Of a DNA stretch of 21,154 nucleotides, positions 1 through 5,672 are shown piece by piece. The stretch's first letter is position 1. Each line of letters begins with the position of its first letter. The stretch spans positions 1-21,154 of the forward strand of contig CAYNNP010000107.1 of assembly GCA_964398215.1 (NCBI GenBank), in the 5' to 3' direction. A program made the translations under genes and the position numbers. The notes below the pieces were generated by a model. That model was not told the DNA's origin. It searched no databases and saw only the letters and a list, made by a program, of their open reading frames with translations. The stretch is from CAYNNP01 sp964398215 (GTDB lineage: Bacteria; Planctomycetota; Planctomycetia; Pirellulales; Pirellulaceae).

Positions 1-10
1 ACTTCAAAAC

Positions 11-56
11 GCGTGAGCGAGGGACCGAGTCAAGATTGATTGTCCCGCTCTCACGC
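11..56. repeat. REP-like imperfect palindrome, possible terminator
   Basis: Arms 11-24 (gcgtgagcgaggga) and 43-56 (tcccgctctcacgc) pair at 12 of 14 positions around an 18-nt loop. Read on the minus strand, the stem is followed by GTTTT, so it could end transcription of the epimerase-like gene that stops at 105. From memory, this gcgtgagcgaggga / cttcgggtt family is widespread between genes in Rhodopirellula-like genomes. Only one copy is present here, so the family assignment is recall and not something shown by the window. Confidence 0.55.
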
Positions 57-104
57 TTCGGGTTACCAAAATGATCCGGCATCAAAAACTGATTTGGCTT
101 GAAC

Positions 105-1106
105 CTACATCTTGGCTTGGTTGACATACAAGAGATTCTTGATCGCTTGTTCGCTGCCAGCGAAACCACGGCTGGCTTGGCAGTGCCATTGGCGATTGGT
201 GGGCACGAGCGCGGGGTCGCTTGGCCAAGGATCGAATGGGTTTTCGCCCAGCACGGCGGCTAGCTTGGACGAATTCATGCTAACGTTACCAGCCCTGGGC
301 GGCATTGGGCCCGCTTCGATCCGCATGCAGCCTTGAAGCAAGTCGGGATCGTAACCGCCAACCACATTGACGATCTGAGCAATTTCGTAAAGGCTAAGTC
401 TGCGCGGGCCACCACTGTGATAAATCCCAGCGATCGACGATGACAATACTCGCTGGAACACACGATTCAGACAGTCCGTGTAGGTCGGCGTTCGAATTTC
501 GTCGTAATACAAAGTTGCCGGTTTGTCTTGCTTGAAACGAGACGCGATCCAGTCGATCGCACCAGCGTGCCCGTTGAAACTGATGCCCATCGGCAAGCTG
601 ATTCTCATGATACAAGCGTCAGGACAAGCGTCCTGGATAATGCTTTCGGCCTGAACCATGGTCGCCCCGTAAACCGTGACCGGGTCGGGCGTGTCTGTTT
701 CGATATAGCCACCATCCGATGATCCGGCATACACAAGATCGATAGAAAGGTGAACAACTCGAGCGCCGTATTGGGCCGCGTAATGAATCACATTTCGAGC
801 ACTCTGTACATTCACTCGATCGGCCATGGCCGGATCGTACTCACAAGCCTTCAGTTGGCAGCTACCGGCGCAGTTCAACAAACTTTTGAACTGATACTTT
901 GACCAAAGTTCCGCGACACGTTCTTTGTCATCCAAATCGCAAGGTTCGATGCCGTCACCCGATAGCGGCCACATGGATGCTTTGCGAACCCCGATGACTT
1001 GGTCGCCATACAGATTGCGAAAGTAGTGAAACGCATTGAAGCCAGGGACGCCGGCAACACCAGTTATCAAGAGCGGTAGTTTTACGGAGCCGACCGTTTC
1101 GGTCAT
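105..1106 (-). CDS. RmlD-like SDR / NAD-dependent sugar epimerase-reductase family protein
   Basis: This is a 333-aa protein of the extended short-chain dehydrogenase family, closest in pattern to dTDP-4-dehydrorhamnose reductase (RmlD). Residues 15-22 (TGVAGVPG) form the GxxGxxG dinucleotide loop of an N-terminal Rossmann fold. Residues 120-128 (LSIDLVYAG) match the strand that usually reads STDxVFDG. The active-site segment is YGATM at 146-150, so the catalytic lysine of YxxxK is replaced by Met150; the protein may bind NAD(P) without normal reductase chemistry. The ATG at 1106 has GGAG 7 nt upstream. It is probably the last gene of an operon with the two secreted proteins upstream, the nearest ending 37 nt away. 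The substrate cannot be told from the sequence. Confidence 0.85.
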   Translation of the reverse strand: MTETVGSVKLPLLITGVAGVPGFNAFHYFRNLYGDQVIGVRKASMWPLSGDGIEPCDLDDKERVAELWSKYQFKSLLNCAGSCQLKACEYDPAMADRVNVQSARNVIHYAAQYGARVVHLSIDLVYAGSSDGGYIETDTPDPVTVYGATMVQAESIIQDACPDACIMRISLPMGISFNGHAGAIDWIASRFKQDKPATLYYDEIRTPTYTDCLNRVFQRVLSSSIAGIYHSGGPRRLSLYEIAQIVNVVGGYDPDLLQGCMRIEAGPMPPRAGNVSMNSSKLAAVLGENPFDPWPSDPALVPTNRQWHCQASRGFAGSEQAIKNLLYVNQAKM

Positions 1107-1143
1107 GGAAATTCTCCGTGCCAGGAGAAATCAACAGAAAGGT

Positions 1144-2115
1144 TCACCACGTTTTTAGCCAATCTGCCATCGAAAGCCGCAAATCGTCGCGATGTTTATT
1201 GATCGATTTGTTTAGTTTTCCGGTCAGCTTTTCGTTTTGTCGTTTCAAGAAAACCTCGCGGACCACGCCTTCCATCAGTTCACCCCATTCCTCTGCCACA
1301 TCGCCTCCGATTTTGCTGATCCGTTCGACTTCGAATTCTTCTAGGTGCAAGACTGCACTATCCACGCGTGGATCAATCACAAGCGCCGGCGGGATCTCTG
1401 AATAGTCAGCATAGGCTGCGAACGACGTGGTCGCATCCAGTCGTACACGCAATTTGCCTGTCACGCTGATGCTGAACAACTGGACGCCCAAATTCCAACG
1501 TTCGATCCGCGCAGTGAACGTCATAGGTGCGTTAACAGAAGATTTGATTTTCCAACGCGAGTTACCGTTCACATCAGCGACTTTACCAATTTGCAAATCG
1601 CCAGTCTTGGAAACCTCGTGTACTTTCGCCACAACCTGCTTTGACGAATCAGCCGAATCGACTGGTGGCAACTGCAATTCATATTTGATCCAACGACCAT
1701 GCCGAACTTCTTTCCATCGACGCTTCGTTTTTAAACGCAGACCATCGCGGCGAATTCTGACACCGCTCCATACACGCTTGGTTTCGCCCCAATCCTTGTC
1801 ACCATCGAATGTCCGAGGCATTTTTTTCAGTGCCCAATCCGCTAGCCACTGAACCGATGACTTTGCTTGTGATTCACTAATGGTTACAGACTGTCGGTGT
1901 GGATCAATTGTGTTTTTTGGTGGCGTTTGAGCGTGTGAGCTCGAAACCTGCAAGACGACAAAAACAAATCCCAAACACGCTGCCGCGCATTTGGGATTTG
2001 ATTGGTTCGTTCGAAATCGATCGACTAGCGATAAACAACTGCGAAGTAGACTCCATCGGATCCGCGCGCCATCGCGGCTCCCGCATAACTCATGCGTCTG
2101 TCGTTGATAAAGCAT
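1144..2115 (-). CDS. secreted protein of unknown function
   Basis: I do not recognise a named family. The mature part (about 260 aa) is rich in charged residues and beta-strand-like segments, and the C-terminal 60 residues look helical and basic. The export signal is clear: a hydrophobic stretch LGFVFVVLQVSSSHAQ with an Ala-x-Ala-like cleavage site sits about 47-62 residues after the first ATG. That ATG (2115) lies inside the end of the CAP gene (91-bp overlap) and has no ribosome binding site, so the signal peptide would be unusually long. The only other in-frame start before the hydrophobic core is a TTG at 1974, which gives 276 aa but leaves the signal without its basic end. The stop is secure; the start is not. 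Confidence 0.7.
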   Translation of the reverse strand: MLYQRQTHELCGSRDGARIRWSLLRSCLSLVDRFRTNQSNPKCAAACLGFVFVVLQVSSSHAQTPPKNTIDPHRQSVTISESQAKSSVQWLADWALKKMPRTFDGDKDWGETKRVWSGVRIRRDGLRLKTKRRWKEVRHGRWIKYELQLPPVDSADSSKQVVAKVHEVSKTGDLQIGKVADVNGNSRWKIKSSVNAPMTFTARIERWNLGVQLFSISVTGKLRVRLDATTSFAAYADYSEIPPALVIDPRVDSAVLHLEEFEVERISKIGGDVAEEWGELMEGVVREVFLKRQNEKLTGKLNKSINKHRDDLRLSMADWLKTW

Positions 2116-2621
2116 GCCGATACCGCAGAAGGTGAGTATGAACTGGACCAGCCCACTCCTTCATATCGGCCGGGTGCAAATGATCCAGGAGGATGATTCT
2201 TCAATCCCATTGATGCCATTTGGCGAGCACGTTGCTCGGCGACCGCCTGAAGGGTTGGGTCATATTGCAACGCTGGGGCTCCCTGCCGTGTGCGCTGCGA
2301 GTTCAGCATAGTGAAAACATTGCTACCAGTTCCAGCGTAAGAATTCGTGTAGCCAGTCGTTGGTCGATAATTTGTTACCGGTGCCTGATAAACAGGCCGT
2401 GAAACTTGATAGGCCGGTTGGTTGTACGTTTGGGTATACGTCGGCTGAACGTAGCTTTGACGAACGTATTGTTGGCTTGGTACTTGGTACGTCGCTTGGC
2501 TGGGCACTTGATAGGTGTGAGTGTATCGAATGGGTGTCGATGCGACGTAGGTCTGTGCGTCAGCCACCGAAGCCGTGAATACGAATAGCCCAGCCAGGAT
2601 GAGTGCGAGTGAACGCGTCAT
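2025..2621 (-). CDS. secreted CAP/SCP-domain protein with Gln/Tyr-rich linker
   Basis: This is a 198-aa exported protein. Residues 1-22 (MTRSLALILAGLF...ADA) form a signal peptide. Residues 25-95 are a low-complexity linker rich in Tyr, Gln, Pro and Thr with repeated TYQVPSQ-like units. Residues 102-198 resemble a small CAP (SCP/PR-1) domain: MLNSQRTRQGAPALQYDPTL, an Ala/Arg-rich helix, the KNHPPGS turn, GRYEGVGWSS, and a final VYFAVVYR strand. CAP domains are extracellular and their roles vary, so none is assigned. The ATG at 2621 was chosen because AAGGA lies just upstream and the signal peptide begins exactly there; the frame runs open further upstream but that part resembles untranslated DNA. 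It is probably the first gene of an operon with the two genes downstream. Confidence 0.85.
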   Translation of the reverse strand: MTRSLALILAGLFVFTASVADAQTYVASTPIRYTHTYQVPSQATYQVPSQQYVRQSYVQPTYTQTYNQPAYQVSRPVYQAPVTNYRPTTGYTNSYAGTGSNVFTMLNSQRTRQGAPALQYDPTLQAVAEQRARQMASMGLKNHPPGSFAPGRYEGVGWSSSYSPSAVSACFINDRRMSYAGAAMARGSDGVYFAVVYR

Positions 2622-2651
2622 GCTTGATTCCTTTGAATTGAAGATCATGCA

Positions 2652-2704
2652 CCGCAGTACACCTGTACCGCGGGCTGGGGGAGCGGTTACCCAATTGATC
2701 CCCC
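2652..2704 (-). promoter_or_regulatory. structured leader upstream of the CAP gene
   Basis: Two adjacent inverted repeats lie 30-83 nt upstream of the ATG at 2621. The first pairs 2652-2660 with 2665-2673 (8 of 9 pairs, 4-nt loop). The second pairs 2677-2682 (ggggga) with 2699-2704 (tccccc) around 16 nt. Neither is followed by a T-run on the minus strand, so a simple terminator is unlikely; an operator or a messenger-stability structure is possible. No convincing -35/-10 pair was found in 2705-2820. Confidence 0.35.
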
Positions 2705-2820
2705 TTTTGATGGGACCAGGATGCCAACCTTTACGCTTAGGTAAAAGGGGCAACCTTTTGGCAGCACCCACCACAGACCTTGAATTCGCGCTTAATCCCT
2801 TTGCCAGAAACCACTTACGG

Positions 2821-2837
2821 AAAAATCCAAGCGGATT
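2821..2837 (-). terminator. weak possible terminator after the small membrane protein gene
   Basis: On the minus strand a short hairpin AATCC-GCTT-GGATT runs straight into a T-run (GGATTTTTCC). The stem is only 5 bp and AT-rich. It lies about 60 nt beyond the stop codon at 2898. This is a weak call. Confidence 0.3.
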
Positions 2838-2897
2838 CTGATTTTAAGAAAGCGAACTTGCTCTACCCAGATAGCTCCAATCAAAGCCCACCAATCA

Positions 2898-3158
2898 CTA
2901 GGTGGCAGCCGACTGGAACCGACGCGGAAGTGTGAATGTGTAAAGCACCAACACAGCTCCGAAACTCAGAATTGCCCATGGCATCCACTCGCGAGGACGC
3001 CAAATGCTGGTCGAAGTCGCGGGGCGACTGGTTGGGTTAAAAAAGTCGACCGCTGAAGTCGCAGTCTTTGAGTACAAGATCGCACTATCGATCAAAAGAC
3101 ACTCGAGCCCAAAGATGATTGCCATAATGCCCAAGGCAATGAAAAGCGAACGCCACAT
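2898..3158 (-). CDS. small two-helix membrane protein
   Basis: This 86-aa protein has two hydrophobic helices: residues about 3-27 (starting MWRSLFIALGIMAIIFGLE) and about 60-80 (WMPWAILSFGAVLVLYTFTLP). They are joined by a polar Ser/Thr/Pro-rich loop, and the tail is short and basic. The pattern suggests an inner-membrane protein with the loop outside. The ATG at 3158 has GGAG about 9 nt upstream, which supports a real gene. I recall similar small proteins in other planctomycetes, all without known function. It is read in the same direction as the transposase upstream but is separated from its stop by over 300 nt, so it probably has its own promoter. Confidence 0.75.
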   Translation of the reverse strand: MWRSLFIALGIMAIIFGLECLLIDSAILYSKTATSAVDFFNPTSRPATSTSIWRPREWMPWAILSFGAVLVLYTFTLPRRFQSAAT

Positions 3159-3370
3159 ATATCAAGTCTCCAAATGGGAAGGATGAGACTTCATTCGGCA
3201 TCGGCGTTGGCAAGCTTTGGCATGAGACGAACGAATCTGGCAAGCACAATCCGGATGTTCAGAACGATTGGTACAGCGATCAATTAACGCGCCTGCGTGT
3301 AGCTAAAGTCGCCAAGGCTTTCGGCCGTTCACATAACGCCGGCTAAGCGTTCATGCGACCTCCACATAAT

Positions 3371-3445
3371 TGAGCCGCAGGGCGATAGCCCCGGTTAGTC
3401 GGGTGCAGGCAACGCAGACAACCGGGGCTATCGCCCATCGGCTCA
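3371..3445. repeat. REP-like palindrome, downstream side of the RAYT gene
   Basis: Arms 3371-3396 and 3420-3445 are 26 nt each and pair at 24 positions around a 23-nt loop. The shared core is gggcgatagccccggtt. The only differences are CA against AT at arm positions 8-9, which give the palindrome a direction. It begins 25 nt past the transposase stop and could also act as a messenger-stabilising hairpin or a terminator. Confidence 0.85.
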
Positions 3446-3469
3446 AGAGCATCTTCATCAACTGCTTGA

Positions 3470-3952
3470 TCATTTACCCAGCCCCATTCGGTCCTGTGCT
3501 TCGCCTGCGTATTCAATCGCTTTTTCGAGGTCATCGTCTGATTTCAAGAACTGAACATCTCCCTTCGTTGTCCAGACTGGCCGATCAACGAATCGGTTGT
3601 CGATCTCTCGAATGCCACGAGTGCAATTCGCCTTCAGCTGATCGCGGACTTTGTCACCTGCAAAGCCCGGGGTGGTAACGACAACATGAACATGATTCGT
3701 TCGGGCATTAGCAACCCAGAGCTTCCACCCACGTCGTTGAGAATGAACTTCGATTTCGTGTTGAACAGCGTCACGATGGGCGTTGTTCAGCAGAATGACA
3801 TCATGGTTTAGCCGATCATGGTGCCATTGTTCGAGCAGTGGCGGTTGTTCACCAGCGTTGCTCTTTCGCCACCATCTCACATCGCCTTGCAGAAAGGTGC
3901 CGTAGACAGCCCATGTGATGAAAAGGCCAGCAGGTTCGTCATGAATTTCCAT
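3470..3952 (-). CDS. REP-associated tyrosine transposase (IS200-like Y1, HUH)
   Basis: This 160-aa protein belongs to the IS200-like / RAYT group of single-strand DNA transposases. Residues 86-91 (NHVHVV) contain the metal-binding HUH pair, H87 and H89. The likely nucleophile is Tyr148 in the C-terminal helix (KAIEYAGEAQ), preceded by a VWTTKG segment typical of this subgroup. The N-terminal FITWAVYGTFLQGD also fits the subgroup. Length is close to known RAYTs (about 165 aa) and no domain is missing, so it is probably active. The ATG at 3952 was chosen because GGAGG lies 5 nt upstream; an in-frame GTG at 3964 would overlap that ribosome binding site. The gene sits tightly between two reversed REP-like palindromes, its expected substrates. 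Confidence 0.88.
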   Translation of the reverse strand: MEIHDEPAGLFITWAVYGTFLQGDVRWWRKSNAGEQPPLLEQWHHDRLNHDVILLNNAHRDAVQHEIEVHSQRRGWKLWVANARTNHVHVVVTTPGFAGDKVRDQLKANCTRGIREIDNRFVDRPVWTTKGDVQFLKSDDDLEKAIEYAGEAQDRMGLGK

Positions 3953-3970
3953 CAATGCCTCCACAACAAC

Positions 3971-4042
3971 TGAGCCGATGGGCGATAGCCCCGGTTATTT
4001 GGTTGCTACGTGTAGGAACCGGGGCTATCGCCCTGCGGCTCA
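3971..4042. repeat. REP-like palindrome, upstream side of the RAYT gene
   Basis: Arms 3971-3996 and 4017-4042 pair at 24 of 26 positions around a 20-nt loop. The CA/AT asymmetry is the reverse of the one in the palindrome at 3371-3445, so the two copies face each other. It ends 8 nt before the ribosome binding site of the transposase (GGAGG at 3958-3962). Folding or enzyme binding here could therefore control translation or transcription of the gene. Confidence 0.85.
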
Positions 4043-4126
4043 AAGGTTTCTGGATCATGAGTGCACCTGCTGCATCGCCGAAAGTCATGACGACTTTCGC
4101 TACCGGGTTACCACGAGTTCAGGTTT

Positions 4127-5272
4127 CTATTTTGTGTTTTCGTACCAAACCACATTCTTGGAGCCTCGACCTGCATTTAAGAGATCTGGATCGCCGTCGC
4201 CATCCATGTCGATGGTTCTCAGATCGTATGACTGCTGAGCGTCATCGACAGTGTGCAAAGTAAAGTGACCTTTGCCGTTGTTTTCGTACCACATTAGTCG
4301 TTGGCTTCCGTAGCCGCACGCTGCTGCGTCTTGATCACCGTCACCGTCGTGATCGGCGACAGTCAGACTATGAGGAAATTCAATCTGCGTATCGATCTCG
4401 TGAATTCGCCAGCTTGGGTTCTCGAACCACAGCACACCGACACCATGTCCACGTGACGCGACCCAATCGACTTTGCCATCGCCATTGACATCGGCTGGCA
4501 GAATGTTGGTGGCAGCCGTTTGATTCTCAGCCAAGATCGTTTTTTTCCATGCACCGGTTGCTTTGGCACCTGGGTGGGTCCAAAACGCGAACCAGTTTCC
4601 ATCCGCGAATGGACCACCTTTCGCACCAACCGCAATTTCTTTCCAGCCATCGCCATCAATGTCTCCCGCGCCCATGTAGTGACTGCCGCCTCGCGCGTCT
4701 TTGTCGGCAAACACATGACGTCGCCATTGTTTAGCCTTGTGCGGATTCTTTGGAACGCTGAACCAAGCGATTGAATCGCCGATTCCTTTTTCGGGTTCAA
4801 AGTTATTGATGATCAAATCGTCGTGTCCATCGTTGTCGATATCGCTTCGCAAGATGCAGTGAATGCCGGTTATTTCGTGATCAATCACGCGAGGAATCCA
4901 AGCGCCTTTGAGTGCCTCGTCAGGCCCCGGATTCTCTAGCCAGAATGGATGAGCATTCGCAAGCGTTCCAGCCCAATCCAGATCACCATCTTGATCAACA
5001 TCGATCACGGCACTGTGAATACACGCGCCACTGCCGCCCACGAAACGATGCAAGATGACTTCGCGTTTCCAATCAGGCGCGATAAATAAACTGACTCGCC
5101 CATTAAAACTTGCGATCACATCCAAGTGCACATCTCCGTTGACATCCAAGGCAACTGCGGTGTTGCAGTGTGCCTGCTGCATCACCACGTGTTTTTTCCA
5201 TTGCAGCGGACTCTGGCCATAACCACTGGTTGCCAATGCGAATGTTAACAGTGCCATGTAAAGTGGTTTCAT
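4127..5272 (-). CDS. secreted FG-GAP/VCBS repeat protein, probable seven-bladed propeller
   Basis: This 381-aa protein has a signal peptide (residues 1-20, MKPLYMALLTFALATSGYGQ). It then has seven calcium-loop motifs of the D-x-D-x-D-G-x-x-D type starting at residues 43, 91, 144, 204, 261, 307 and 355 (for example DVDQDGDLD and DMDGDGDPD). Seven evenly spaced FG-GAP repeats match an integrin-like seven-bladed beta-propeller that binds calcium. The first loop is atypical, with Val at the glycine position, and the fourth ends in Glu. Such proteins are exported and abundant in planctomycetes, often with unknown ligands. Its start is 3 nt after the stop of the small membrane protein upstream and it has no strong ribosome binding site, which suggests translational coupling. 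Confidence 0.88.
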   Translation of the reverse strand: MKPLYMALLTFALATSGYGQSPLQWKKHVVMQQAHCNTAVALDVNGDVHLDVIASFNGRVSLFIAPDWKREVILHRFVGGSGACIHSAVIDVDQDGDLDWAGTLANAHPFWLENPGPDEALKGAWIPRVIDHEITGIHCILRSDIDNDGHDDLIINNFEPEKGIGDSIAWFSVPKNPHKAKQWRRHVFADKDARGGSHYMGAGDIDGDGWKEIAVGAKGGPFADGNWFAFWTHPGAKATGAWKKTILAENQTAATNILPADVNGDGKVDWVASRGHGVGVLWFENPSWRIHEIDTQIEFPHSLTVADHDGDGDQDAAACGYGSQRLMWYENNGKGHFTLHTVDDAQQSYDLRTIDMDGDGDPDLLNAGRGSKNVVWYENTK

Positions 5273-5275
5273 GTC

Positions 5276-5551
5276 TTATTGCTCATCGGTTTTGTTTTTC
5301 GCCAAGATGTACTTCACAAAGTCAAATAGTCCGCTGAAGCGAAATTCGTGGTCGACATAATGTTCAATCACGTAAAACGCAAAGTAGTAGGCGCGGCAAC
5401 TTGCCCAAACGCAGATCGCCAGCAACAACGCTACCTTGAAGCTCAGGTTTTCAAGCAGCAGTAGGGCAGCAGAAAAAGCGGCCAGCATCACAAAAAGCGC
5501 TGCCTTGCAGTAAATCCACTTTGCAGATTTCAGATCATCGCTCAATTTCAT
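5276..5551 (-). CDS. small membrane protein of unknown function
   Basis: This 91-aa protein has two predicted helices at about residues 13-34 (IYCKAALFVMLAAFSAALLL) and 38-60, and a conserved-looking C-terminal part with EHYVDHEFRFSGLFDFVKY. The ATG at 5551 is preceded by GGAGG with 6-nt spacing; a longer frame from a TTG at 5587 lacks such support. It lies between the BatA-like gene (121 nt upstream) and the FG-GAP gene (3 nt downstream), so all may be cotranscribed. I recall similar small proteins in other planctomycetes but no function. Confidence 0.75.
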   Translation of the reverse strand: MKLSDDLKSAKWIYCKAALFVMLAAFSAALLLLENLSFKVALLLAICVWASCRAYYFAFYVIEHYVDHEFRFSGLFDFVKYILAKNKTDEQ

Positions 5552-5672
5552 GACGCGCCTCCATTGGAACATCCTAACAGAAAGCAACGGTACATTTGAT
5601 CGCAGAGTTCACGCGGCCATAGACTCAAACGTCCGCCCGAATCAAATCTTGATGCAGCAGAGCCATTGAGTG

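Larger units (their letters stand above)
3370..4043. mobile_element. RAYT transposase unit bounded by paired REP-like palindromes
   Basis: This 674-bp unit holds one Y1/HUH transposase gene between two long palindromes. The outermost arms (3370-3396 and 4017-4043) are a perfect 27-bp inverted repeat, and the inner arms (3420-3445 and 3971-3996) are a perfect 26-bp inverted repeat. The two palindromes are therefore reversed copies of each other, and the whole unit is symmetrical except for the gene and the two loops. No target-site duplication is visible, as expected for HUH enzymes. It could be a mobile single-gene element or a resident RAYT whose flanking palindromes seed REP copies elsewhere in the genome. 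Confidence 0.75.

Noticed and set aside
1904..2086. Minus-strand frame of 60 codons as a frameshifted start of the secreted protein
   Set aside because: The signal peptide is intact in the frame of the gene at 1144, and this frame has no ribosome binding site or hydrophobic core.
3371..4042. Two spaced palindromes as the start of a CRISPR array
   Set aside because: There are only two units, in opposite orientation, about 525 bp apart with a gene between them, and no cas genes.
3955..4263. Plus-strand frames over the upstream palindrome
   Set aside because: They translate the palindrome and the antisense of the FG-GAP gene; similar Arg/Ala-rich peptides also arise from the other palindrome.
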